NCBI GenBank assembly: GCA_023525715.1
Contig: JAKNSD010000059.1
Coordinates: 822,380-886,379 of the forward strand
Length of the DNA stretch: 64,000 nt
Origin: Cichorium intybus
Taxonomy: Eukaryota > Streptophyta > Magnoliopsida > Asterales > Asteraceae
Direction: 5' to 3'
Within the stretch, counting starts at the first letter, position 1. Each line of letters opens with the position of its first letter. Positions 29,890 through 41,229 of this stretch are shown here, one piece after another. Both the position numbers and the translations under genes were made by a program. The notes beneath the pieces were generated by a model that searched no databases, was not told the origin of the DNA, and saw nothing but the letters and a program-made list of their open reading frames with translations.

Positions 29890-31196
29890 TGTATCAGAAG
29901 AGGTGGACCAAATGTCTGTAGTCTGCAAAGAGAAGACTATTTGTTTTTTAAAATCTGCAAACGGTAAAATAAACTGAAATTCAAATAAACTGAAATTTAA
30001 ACAAGTCTAGTTTTAGAACACCGAAATATAAATCATACAACCACAATAACCATCAAATTTAACTAACATCACATTTGTAGGCGTTACATCATCGTTTTGG
30101 TGTTCAACCCCATCCTAATTTTAATTACCAAAATTAATATAGTTTACAACTTTAACCATTAACCACTTGACTAATATTAAGATTTAAAATTAGAAACTAA
30201 TTTTCTTTATCATGTGAACCCATACTCAAACCAAGCCACTACTAATTTCCATCGTTTTGGTGTTCAACCCATCCTAATTTTAACTACCAAAATTAATTAG
30301 CAACCTGTCTTAAATATTCCAATGTGAATTTCTATGATGATTGTTAGCAGCCTGTCTCAAATATTCCATTTGTATCATGAAAATTGGAAGAACATCCACT
30401 TTGTTTCGTTCATACCAGTATCTTAAAGAACCTACAAATGTAGAAATTTTTTTGATTCACTTGTTATGCTACACCAAGATCAATATTCTAAGGATCTCCA
30501 TTAGATACACTTAATAAAACTAATCATTAGAAAAGCAATTGTAATAATTTTTCTGTTAATGATGAAGACGACTTGATTGCTGATGTCAAAATCGAAGTTC
30601 ATAACTAAACACCAACCGATTCAAACTATTCACAAAAAACCTAATAATGAAAAGTCAACGTTTTCTCAAGAACCTCACCTTCCACGGATTCATGGCAATG
30701 GAGCGAAAAAACAGGACAGAAATCGTCGGACTGTTTACCTGTGGCGTCGACGGCGACTGTCCAAGTGGAGGTCGGTTGGCTTCTCCGACGGCGATTGGCA
30801 TGGCGGCGACGACAGATAGCTCGACGGCGACGGCAGATAGGTTTGAGGATTGCAATTCGTGTTTGAGGGGAGATTGAGGATTTTCTACGTAACTTCTCCT
30901 TGGCGTGTTTTTTAATTGCAGAAGAGGTTAGAAGTGGTAGGGTTATGTCTTCAGCCGGATTTAGGTCTGCCGTCTGCGAAAAACAAATGATCTTCAAAAG
31001 AAAACGTCTGCACGCGTCTGCGAACCTGCAGACAAAAGAGGTTAGAAGTGCTTCTGAGAAAAACAAACAACTCCTTAGCTTCTTTATCTCTCCTATTAGC
31101 CATCTCTCTCGGTTTTCTCCCTCTGTCGCCGTCAATTGCCTCCATGGTCGAACCACAACAATAACCAAACAAAGTGTTTGGAATCGCCAACACTAT

Positions 31197-32376
31197 GTCT
31201 CATATTCCCCTTCGTCTTAACCTAGCTCATCTTAACTATGACGCACGTAGAGAGTTTTTCTCCACCCACTGCATCAGATTTGATGTCATTGACCACATTG
31301 ATGATATATATAAAAAGACGAGCCCTAAACCCACCAATCGAAATGGAGAAAGATTGACTATATTTTCAAACTTTGGATTTATAGGACAATTTCCCAACCA
31401 CTACTTCAAATGGTACTTAAGAAAGACTCATCAACTCGAGATGTTTGGACCAGTCTTGAAAATCTATTATCGGTGAACAATGATGTAAAAGTAATGGAAC
31501 TCGATAATCAACTTTGCAACATCACCATACGTGATTACTTCACCAAGATCAAAATTATATCAGATTCACTCGACAACATTGATTTTGCAGTGCTAGACAA
31601 AAACGTTGTCATCTACTTCATAAATGAGCTATCTTCCAAGTTCAACTATGTTGCAAGCATTATTCGTCATAAATCTCATCTCTTACATTCTTCGAAAGGC
31701 GCTCAATTTTGTTACTCGAGGAATAACATTTGTCATAAAACCGTCCATTGTCATTTCCTCATCATGTTGATCATATGTCTTCTCCTTTCGTGCTACTTAT
31801 CGAGAACATACAACATGGTGGAAACAATAATCATTTCGAGAATAGGAACCAAAGTGACCACCAATAGCAACTAAATCATTGTCGTCATCCAAATCGTTAT
31901 TAGCAATGAGATCAACACACCTACCAATATGGTCGGGTGTTTATTCTGCCATCGGGCCGACCTCCTCAACATGTTGCCTCTCTAGCATTAGCTCGTAACA
32001 ATTTCTCTACTAGGTTGCAACAATCCTTGGCCAATAGTGGCCTCGGCCCACAGTTGGGCTCCTTGGCCCACATCATCAGTCTATAACAGGCCCTTATGGC
32101 CAAGCCCACTTCATTGTTGGACAACACACTTGTCCATTTTGCTATCAGACAACTTGCCTCATTGTCTTAATTCATGGTTGCCCATCCTTCTGTCTTCTTG
32201 AACAATTCATCAACTCCGGTCCAGCAGTGGCCTTATTCATGCAACATCGACCAACCCACTGCTCTAACATAGATTTTCAATACTTTTCTTTTAAATGATC
32301 TCGACAATAGTGGTTGGATCATTGACAAGGGTGCTACTGATTATGTTTATGCTAATGGATGTATACTGCATGTTAC
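31197..32376 (+). pseudogene. Ty1/copia gag-protease remnant (left part)
   Basis: From the ATG at 31197 (MSHIPLRLNLAHLNYDARREF) the translation resembles the N-terminus of plant copia gag. After a frame change near 31410, STRDVWTSLENLL and YFTKIKIISDSLDNI at 31430 to 31690 match the gag helical domain. At about 32290 to 32365, LNDLDNSGWIIDKGATDYVY matches the copia protease region WIxDxGATxHV, but the catalytic D-S/T-G triad reads D-K-G. There are frameshifts and stops in between, so it is dead. A MITE interrupts it at 32380. Confidence 0.8.
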
Positions 32377-32379
32377 TTA

Positions 32380-32837
32380 GAGCGTGTTTGAGATTATTTT
32401 TTGAACTAAAAAAGTGGTTTTTGTCAAAAGTGCTTATTAACTTATCGTGGTAGCAAAAGAAGTTTTTAAAAAATGTTTAGTTTAACTTATATGGTGGTAA
32501 AAGTCAATAAGTTGATAAATCATTTCTTCAAAAGTGTTGGTTTTGCTTATATGTGTAAAATGACCAAAAAGTCAAAAGTTGTTTCAAAAAGAGGGATGTG
32601 ATTATTAAATGAAGGGTGGTATGGTCTTTTGATACAATAAGCCAAAAATTGTTTCAAAAAGTCAATACTCCCTTGCCCTTTAAAAATGACTTTTTGAAGA
32701 GATATAAAAACTTATTTTGAAAAACACTTTTCAGTACCATTTAAAAATGGCTTTTTTAAGAGATATAAACACTTCTTTAACTTATTGACTATTTAAAAAG
32801 TAATAAGACATTTTTGAAAACACAACCAAACACGCTC
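32380..32837. mobile_element. 458-bp MITE with TTA duplications (Harbinger-like)
   Basis: Terminal inverted repeat GAGCGTGTTTG at both ends, with TTA at 32377 to 32379 and 32838 to 32840. The interior is rich in AATAAGTC/GACTTATT snap-back words. It was inserted into the copia remnant. Confidence 0.82.
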
Positions 32838-32840
32838 TTA

Positions 32841-33400
32841 AAATAATCATGGTCCTAGTTTTGTTTATGTTAGTAAAAGACCCTAAACTCCTAAAAGTGT
32901 GATCAAACACATAACCTTCCCTATCTTAACTTTTATTGCACCATTCATCTAATAAAAAGTCCTAATCATACCCAACATCATTAAAAACCTTATTTTTATT
33001 TTAGCCAATTTACTCATCAAAATAAATTCACAATTAAATTTAACGAACTTGGATTATTGTTAAGGATATTAAAGTTGCCAACCACTAATCTAATGTGATA
33101 GTTCTAGACCATGATTTGATGTTGTTCCCTCTACTCCTCGAGTGTTCATTTCCTCAAGGCAAACTCTTTGCCGCCAAAGGATTGGCCATCTCGGGGATTA
33201 AACATTAAAGTCTCTTATTTCTAGTAGTTTCTTTTCTTGTAATAAATACAATTCTAGTGTTATTTGTCACTCGACGAAACACATTTTCAGTTTTCAACTG
33301 AGAATTTAGAAAACTTGTTTAGATAAAACCGATTTCGTTTTCATTTTCTAGATATGTATATTTTCTACCCATTTTCATTTTCCAATTCTTTTATTTCAAA
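32841..33400. other. Decayed DNA right of the MITE
   Basis: Probably more of the decayed copia insertion, but I recognise no motif here. No gene. Confidence 0.35.
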
Positions 33401-33419
33401 TAACAAACATACATCCCAT

Positions 33420-33950
33420 TAACCCTTCCCTACCCCCACCACTCCACCTACCTAACCCCACCCTACCCCCACCCCCACACCCACACCCACCCCTACCTAC
33501 CCTACCCTTTGGTTGCTTTATATGTTTATTATATTTTTGTCACCGGATTAATCAATTGGACTTGAAATTGTTAAGTCGTTCACCCTTGAGAAGTGTTAAA
33601 ATGGCAGTTCCTACTCCTTGGGAAGTACCAAACCTTTTTGTAGTGACGAATCTTGTATGTGTTCCTAATAAAAGGAATTTGTCCATTTCTCGAGGTCTTA
33701 AAGGAGCGTGGAAACACATAAGAACTCCACCACCCACCCCACCAAACCCACCACACCCACCACCCAATGCATCCTACCTCACTCCGCCACCGCACCCACA
33801 CCCCCACTCCACCACCCACCCTATCCCCACCTCATCCCCATCCACCCCCACCGCCTCACCCACCCACACATACCTCACCCCACCCCCACCCCCACCCCCA
33901 CCCCGGGGGTGGGTAGGGGTGGGTGTAGGTGTAATTGTGGGAGTGTAGGT
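33420..33950. repeat. C-rich minisatellite flanking a short unrecognised open stretch
   Basis: 33425 to 33510 and 33720 to 33905 are CCCCAC/CCACCC arrays, the minus-strand G4-type pattern of 60 to 330. The 33556 to 33720 stretch between is open for about 55 codons before the array, but shows no domain. The long frames here are proline-rich repeat translations. Confidence 0.75.
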
Positions 33951-34296
33951 GAGAATGATTGTGTGTGTGTTTGTTTTTCTATTTTAGAAAAATATTGGAA
34001 ATAGAAAAATACAGAAAACAATAATTTTTGTTTTCCAAATTTTTTGTAATTTTGGAAAAATGAAAAATTTTCATTTTCTTAGAAAAATTCCCGAACTAAA
34101 CACGTTTTTAGAATCGTCATTTTTCTTGAATTTTTTTTTCGGAAAACGGAACAGTTTTCTGCAACTAAACGCACCCTTAATAACAAAGAAACACGGAGTA
34201 CAATGTGATAATATGTAAACGTAAGGATTTCTTTGTTATTTAGTCTATTTTGTCACATACCTACATAACTAGTAACTAACGTAAATGCTTACTCAC
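33951..34296. other. A+T-rich DNA, end of a repeat
   Basis: Rich in GAAAATGAAAATTTT words and ending with CTGCAACTAAACGCACCCTTA, which resembles a transposon end (GGGTGCGTTTAGTTGCAG inverted). The partner end was not found. Confidence 0.35.
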
Positions 34297-34446
34297 CTTG
34301 AAAAGCAGCCCAGCATAGCAAAAATACATGTCACCAAGAATCTCAACACGAGCACGAACCATCTTTAAATAATGACATCTCTTAGCATCATTTATAACAA
34401 TATCCTTATGAAACTTGAAACAAACTTCATATATACTCATGGCTGT
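34297..34446 (-). pseudogene. Exon-like island, product not recognised
   Basis: On the minus strand a 150-bp frame of 50 codons is bounded by an AG acceptor (TATGTAG at 34447 to 34453) and a consensus donor (GTGAGT at 34296 to 34291). The translation begins TAMSIYEVCFKFHKDIVIND and ends GDMYFCYAGLLFK. Both borders and an open frame together are unlikely by chance, but no family was recognised and no partner exons join it into a gene. It is listed as a likely captured exon. Confidence 0.45.
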
Positions 34447-37400
34447 CTACATATATTCTAAAATTCAAAATATGCTCATCATTTAGCAAAAATCCAGGAA
34501 CATTATGATCTTTGACTATGATGTGAAAGAGTTTCATTTTCTTCTATTTCAGGAACATTATGATGTTTCTGCCATTCACAACACCTTATCTTTCTTTGTT
34601 GGGCAAGATTTGTGTATTTTATATTCACAACTTTTATTCTTTTGCCTCCAAGTTTCTGCCTCCTTATTTATTCTTGGGCAAGATTTGCATGTAACAAGAG
34701 AAAGACAACCGAACACCTTGGTAGGTTTTCAAAAGATTATGCTAACCTTCTCACAATAGTTGGTGTTTCAAATCCCTTGGCTTATGATGTTTGAATTCTC
34801 CATTATGCTGGCATATGAAACTTTAACTTTGAAACCCTAGCTTTTTTCTTCTAAAATTTAGCAGCCAATCTCAATAAATGCTCACCTTGAAGATCTATAC
34901 AATTTAAGGATTCACTTCCAATATCATATATTGCTTCTGTTCACTAAAAAATTAGCCTTGGTTTTGGAAAAGAGTGAGCAATAACTAACAATGGTATCAA
35001 CAAACTCCTTATAATTAAATGAAGCAAGTTATGAATGTTCATCTGTTTATCAACATTCATTGTAATCATCATTGAACAATTCACTATAGGAATAAATCTC
35101 TAACGTATAAGGCCAGTTTCTCTAGTTGTCTGGTTCCTATTAATATTATTATTATTATTAGGAGTTGATTTACTTACGTACCTGAATTCAAAGTGTTTGA
35201 TTGTAACTGGGAACTATGATTAATGGATCTAAATATGTTTGAATATCATCTATCCAGACAGCAGTCCATGCTAACAACACTTAATAATGAAAATTGGGTT
35301 AAATGCAAGAATTAGGAACATGCTTTCATTAACTTTTTTGACATAGCATTCTACTTTCACTTTTCTTATTACGACATTGTACTTTACATAATATACCCAA
35401 TTATAGCAAAGACATTTAAGTACAAAGAGGTAGAAAGTTTTCGAGAGAAAGCATGATTGCAGAGCTTTTACATGTTCGCAAAACAGATATCAGATTTATC
35501 AATCTGTTAGTTTAAAACAATAGAAATATTATCAATTATGAGCTTGAAAAGTAATTGAATTGTATGTTTCCTTTCTTTTTATTTTTTATGCAGGAATAAG
35601 AAAGGAAATATGGTTGGAAACAACCTCAAACCAGAACAAGAAAGGCAAAGCATCTGCAACTTATATTTGAAGATTTTTCTTGCATAGTTGCAAAAAGTCT
35701 TTAATTTCATTACACTTGGCATCATCTCACATATATCTAAATATATAAGTCTGTTCGATTTCATAAGCTGAGTATATACAAACCTCTTTCAAAATTATTT
35801 AATCTAGCAAATGCAAAAAATGGGTGAATTAATTGCGCCAACAACTTGTACATGGGTATAAAGGTAAACTGACTACAAGCAACAAACATTGTTATATTCA
35901 GTCAATCAGACTATTATAATAAAAAGGAAACTCTAGGACCTTCCTTGGATTTCAAAACTAACATGCAATACTCCCTACACAAGCAGCAAATATTATACGA
36001 TGCCATTAATAGTAGCAATATTATCAAAAATGAATATAGCAAGTAACGGAAGAAAGAAAGATTATGGAAGCAAATAACTTTACCCATTAGATACACACAT
36101 CTGTCAAGAAACATAGATTCTTTCCGGTATTGTAGCATAGTTCATTAACAGAAGTTCTTTCTTGCATAAGCTTAATATTTCCTACACAAAATGATTGATG
36201 GTACCTGAGCACTCAAAGACGGAAACAATGTAAGTGGATGTGTGTATAGGGATAAAAAGATGAGTTTCATAGAATATAGAATTTGATTGATCATCAGAAA
36301 TTATTACGGATAACAAGCAAAAACTAATAATTTCCTGACCAGATGTAGTAAATTTGAAATGAGTAATATCATCATCATGCAATAATGTTCAAGAAGTAAT
36401 TTTCAAGCCCATAAACCTACAATATTACGAAAAGTTCCCTTCTTAATCTAACACAGTAACATTTCTATTTATGCCTTTATGGGTAACCATAAACAAATTA
36501 AACGCCTTATACTAATTAAACCAAGACATACAATAAACAAAATAAATTATTGAGTTACTTTTGCTCTGGAGACTCTTTACCTTCAGACCTCATGCTCATT
36601 CATAAATAGAGCTAAAAAATGGAGAAAGGGGAGAAAACCTTCACACATACAAAAATTGCCTTGTTTATCACACAAACACACACGAAAAATGCCATTTTTA
36701 AAGAAATTCTAGATATTTGACGGTGATTCAACTTCTTGACTTTGATAGTATCCAGAAAAAGAAAAAAAAAAGTCAAGAATTTTACCTGTTTTGGTTTCTT
36801 GTGGTTTCTTGACTGCAGGGGTCCCTGGCCCTCTCCTAAACTTGAAGTACATAAACAAAGGCATGTAATAGTAGAATGGTTTTAATAATATAAACCAAAG
36901 GACTGAATCGAGACTTGAGAAACATGTAAATGAATCAATAATTCTTGGGTCTAGTTAGGTATAAATTTATCACTTTTTGAAAATTTATTGAAACTTGTAT
37001 GTTTGAAACCCTACTAAAAGGATTTAGAATAACATGACATCAAATATGTTTGAAACCCTACTAAAAACTTTCTCCCGGTTTCCTTTGAAGAGCATATATA
37101 TGGACGCTTAATCAATTCCAGATGTGCAAGGGAACCTTATTTAACATGGTAGTCAAATGTAAGCATGGAGTCTATGTTTAGGCTTGTACACGTTGTAAGA
37201 TTATTGAATTTGCAGGGAAAATATAAATTTTATTTCACAGAATTGCACCTAAATAAGATAAAGCAGGAATTATGAGACCTTTGGAGCAATATAATAGATG
37301 AAAGCGGACAATAAGAGGAACAAATAAGTTCTAACCACTTGGTTCCTTCATGCGGAAAAAAAAAACAAATCATGTTGTACGTAACAGAAGCCGTAAAAAC

Positions 37401-39463
37401 AAAAGAGAATTGGCTAAAAACAGAGGTTAACTAAGATGTAAAGAAGGAAACGATATGTTGTGTGGGGATGGATGTTAAAGATTACTGATAAGATTAAGTA
37501 AAGTGTGCTAACTATAACTATCTTTTTGTGTTATAAATAGGAGAAATGCGTACTTATACCTACATCAAAACAACAATACTATAAAATTAAAAAAAAATTC
37601 AATTATAAACCCAAGGGTATGTAACATGTATAATGCAAATTTTCAAATTTTCCAAAATCGCATTTAGGCTTTAATAACTAAGAAACTTTGATGGTAACTA
37701 AATTTATGCCTCAACAATGTCAGTGCTAGAAGGTAAGTCACAACAGATATACAGAAATTTAGAATATACTTCTACCATTTTTAGAAAACCATTTTTCACG
37801 GTTATCCAGGTTTGAAAAAGAGCTAAATACTGAAAAGCAAGGTATATTAACCATCAATGATCAAACAATCATACTTTTTTGACCGCTTAAGAAATCATTC
37901 TTCCCAACTTTGAAAAAGATATATGGAAAGCCGTTGTGCATTCCTTCACTGTTTAATAAAACATCTTTGCTCCATTACCGATTTTGAAACAGAGAAAGGT
38001 AAAGAAACCCTCAATTTATACCTCTTCATTTTCAGTAGGTTCAATCTGGTTCTTTTGTTGTCATCAATTGTTCCTGTTATCGCCACAATGGTTTTAAAAG
38101 ACCAGTCTTGCATAATTTTCTTATGATTCCGCAAAAAGATTGAACATAAATCAATATAATAAGTAAAGCAAAGATGAAGTAAAGGTTATACCTTAGGTCT
38201 TTAACAATGGTTTCTTGAAATCGATATGACAATCTCAAAAAATAATGTATCTATCCAGTAACAAAAAGATATCGAATATGAAAGAAATCAGATTGACAAA
38301 AAGGTAGGAAAGACAAAAATATCTATAAGTTATAAGTTTTAGAAACTTTAAGTCTTTGCAATGACGATGAAAAATGTCCTGTAAACAAAAAGATCTCATT
38401 GAGACATTTCATCAAATAGATCATATGCAATTCATCAAGCATCTACTATACAATGATTACAATCTCTCATTTATTGCCAACAAATGAAAAACACAATATC
38501 TGCAACAGTTCAAGTAGAAGCCCATGAGAAAATAATAAATATTTTTGTCAACTGATACATTAAGCCTGTACAATATTTAGGTCCTTATTATCTACCTCGG
38601 CGTTATAACTCCTAATGTGTTCTGACAATATTAATGAAAAAACACACAATGGTCAAGAAACATAATAGATTGGTACTTAATAATACATGCAGCAAAATTA
38701 ACAATATCAAATTCACCCTTTTGTTTTAAAATCGCATAAGCTCAAACATATCAGATAAAAAAACTTCAAATATTTTTTTTCTTAATCCATGGACAATTAA
38801 GTTAGAATATTCAAATTTTTTTAGCGCTAAATCAAGTTTATAACCAAAAATTGATAGCTACTCTCAAAAATAAATTTAGAACTGAAAATTTGATGCCCCC
38901 AAAATCTGATCCAGTTGTATGATGAAGACCGCACTAGAATATTGGAAATCATAGAAGATAAATGAAAAAGAAAACAAAATAAAAATCTGACCAACCTTTT
39001 TCAGCATGCTCATCATCATTTACCCATTTGGTACGATCACATGAACAGTAGCACAAATACTTTATAATAATAAATCAGATAGCAATCGAAGAAAATTAAG
39101 CAAACAAGAATGATATCTTTACATGGAATAGGAACATGATATAATCAATTTGTTTATTATGGCATCCCACTTTCATTTTCAATATTGTACGTCTAATTTG
39201 TTTTTCTTCTCAAGGCATTGTACATTGAAAACTCTAACCCTTTGTAACATTGTACTTTCACATCTATCTTACCAGGACATGACATTAAACTTTGAATAAA
39301 CTAATTAACTGTAATCATTATAATTTTTTTGATTCTGGATGACATTTCTATAATTGGATAGATAATTTACAAGTAACAATGCTCTGGTGAGGAAAAATAA
39401 AAGCATGATGTTATAACAAACAACTCAGCCTTCTTCGTTTTCGATGAAAGATGCCCACAACGG
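34447..39463. other. Intron-like A+T-rich DNA between exon-like islands
   Basis: Apart from the 36.8 kb island I see no coding segment. Several passages share TTGTACTTT and GCATCCCACTTTCA words, suggesting diverged dispersed repeats (35340, 39170, 46490). Confidence 0.4.
36786..36835 (-). pseudogene. Short exon-like island, product not recognised
   Basis: A 50-bp minus-strand segment between TTTAG and GTAAAA encodes RGPGTPAVKKPQETKT. Its G+C content is higher than the flanks. It could be a chance match. Confidence 0.3.
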
Positions 39464-39468
39464 AGGAG

Positions 39469-39999
39469 TGATATGAACCCATCCCGTACTAGGTTCGTAT
39501 CAAGCCACAAGCCCAAATGCAGAACTCACTCCCAAAAGCTAGCTTGAAGGAGGAGGGGACACTTAGACTTATAAACCACTAATTGAATTTGTTTTCTACC
39601 AATGTGGGATCGTAACAATACCCCACGCTTTGAAGAGCCAACGTCCTCGTTGGTCACGACTATGTTGGTCACGGTTGGCACCCAATTTCGGTCCAAGCCA
39701 CCACTCCATAGGCCACCACTCCGAGTCCTTGTTGGTCACGGCTACGTTGGTCACAGTTGGCACCCCTCTTTTCGGTCCAAGCCACCACTCAGTAGGCCAC
39801 CACTCCAAGTGTCGGAACCTCGAAAAGGTGGGGACGGCTGTGATACCAATTGATACGAACCCATCCCATACTAGGTTCGTATCAAGCCACAAGCCCAAAT
39901 GCAGAACTCACTCCCAAAAGCTAGCTTGAAGGAGGAGGGGACACTTAGACTTATAAGCCACTAATTGAATTTGTTTTCTACCAATGTGGGATCGTAACA
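39469..39999 (-). mobile_element. Complete TRIM retroelement with AGGAG duplications
   Basis: Two 149-bp direct LTRs (39469 to 39617 and 39851 to 39999) differ at about three positions, so insertion is recent. On the minus strand each runs TGTTACGATCCCACATTGG...GGTTCGTATCA, with TG...CA ends. Two bases after the minus-strand 5' LTR is TGGTATCACAGCC (39848 to 39836), a near-perfect initiator tRNA-Met primer binding site. GCGTGGGGTAT (39628 to 39618) is a purine tract next to the other LTR. The 5-bp target duplication AGGAG is at 39464 to 39468 and 40000 to 40004. The interior is two tandem copies of an 82 to 84-bp unit (39645 to 39726 and 39727 to 39810), each with repeated GTTGGTCACG words. 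The element has no protein-coding capacity. Confidence 0.93.
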
Positions 40000-41046
40000 A
40001 GGAGCCGCCCCCACCAGGCAGGCAGCCATGGCCTCGATTTGAAATCTCATCCAGTTTTTCTTCAGCCGGGCGTCCAGCCGTGTAGGAAGACTCACTACGA
40101 ATTGAGAAGTGACTTTGTCTTTTTTCCGAATTTATAAAAGTAGAGAGCTATTTTCTTGCATTTAACCCTTTATTTGAATATGATAGAGAATTGAAAGCAT
40201 GATGCTTTAACAAAAAAAATTATTTTCTTATTTGTTTTATAATTATTAAATAGAGAAGAGAAACCTGAGCATGTAATGCTGCAATCGGCAGAAGAGGAGA
40301 AGAATGTCGAGTCTCTCCCATATGTTGTAATGTTGTACGTATGTCGAATTCATCATGAGAACCACTTGTATGCAACTTCACATGGAAAAAGAAAAACATC
40401 ATCTTCAAGCTACCAAATAAACTTACTAATAAGACGTTAACCCTCTAAGATGTAAAAACGTAAAAACATGTCAAATTCATATGAAACGATTAATAATAAA
40501 GTCAAAATAGAATCATTCTTCGAGTAACTTAACGGAAGTAGGATGCTATAATATAAAAATGGATGAAAGTATGTTGTTATTAATTGATCCAAAAAATATG
40601 TAAACAAAAACTAGACATTAAGCAACCTCAAGACAACGCTTCGGACCAACATTAGAAAAACTTTATGATGGTGCAGCAAAGTCGTAAGTACACTGCTAAC
40701 ATTGGTGAAAAACAATTTACAATTGTTGCTAAAAAGGGTAAAGAACGTTGCTATTTTCAGACACTTGCCTTTTTTAAAACTCATTCTTACGTGTGTGTGT
40801 GTGTATATATCCACCATTTGTGACTAGTAAAACCTAATAAGGCCCCCATATGAAACTTTCAGAGTTGTGTATTCCACTCTGTTTATGAAATATATACCGG
40901 GACTCTCTTTATATGTTTATGTTAAGCACTTAGGCAATAAGATATGAACATCATCTCCGAACGACATTACAACCTGATATTATAAAGTCATATTATTATA
41001 TACGACTTAATTCAAAAAGTCAAATAAATGGGGAATTGTAAACTTT

Positions 41047-41196
41047 CCATTTATAGTGTTGTGGAGTGTTGGCCTCCACGATTCCCCGCCAGGTATCAAC
41101 AATAGCACCATCAACATTAATTGACTTTAGTGTTCTTAGCTGTTTCAATAGATCATCCAGAATAATCAGCTCACACTCCATATCAATGATCCAGAA
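41047..41196 (-). pseudogene. Beta-amylase exon fragment (glycosyl hydrolase 14)
   Basis: A 150-bp minus-strand segment starts right after an intact acceptor (GAATTTCAG at 41205 to 41197) and encodes 50 residues. The residues include LLKQLRTLKSINVDG, AIVDTWRGIVEAN and TPQHYKW. These match the N-terminal part of plant beta-amylases (…LKSINVDGVMVDCWWGIVEA.SPQ.YNW…). The conserved CWWG is changed to TWRG, and similarity stops abruptly at the W, where the family continues SGYKRLF. No other beta-amylase exon is visible. It is best explained as a captured or left-over exon, not a working enzyme. Confidence 0.8.
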
Positions 41197-41229
41197 CTGA
41201 AATTCAAATAAAAAAGCGTAATATGACAA

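Larger units (their letters stand above)
29031..31074. mobile_element. Harbinger-like non-autonomous element with TTA duplications
   Basis: The left end GGTGCTGTTTGTTTTT matches the inverted right end GGAGTTGTTTGTTTTT at 14 of 16 positions. TTA flanks both sides (29028 to 29030 and 31075 to 31077). CTGCAGTCTGC/GTCTGCAGG-like motifs recur under both termini. The total of 2044 bp includes a nested hAT-like insertion (29101 to 29889). The right half (30650 to 31000) is G+C-rich and open in several frames on both strands without a recognisable domain, which looks like captured DNA. The block CATCGTTTTGGTGTTCAACC occurs twice (about 30091 and 30251). Confidence 0.75.

Noticed and set aside
30641..31168. 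175-aa minus-strand and overlapping plus-strand open frames
   Set aside because: G+C-rich DNA inside a Harbinger-like element is open in several frames at once; no domain or consistent frame supports a gene.
33556..33948. 130-aa proline-rich open frame
   Set aside because: Its second half is a C-rich minisatellite translation, and the first 55 codons show no recognised domain or gene context.
39596..39929. Overlapping 83 to 100-aa open frames with repeated tryptophan or serine motifs
   Set aside because: They are translations of the tandem core of a non-coding TRIM element.
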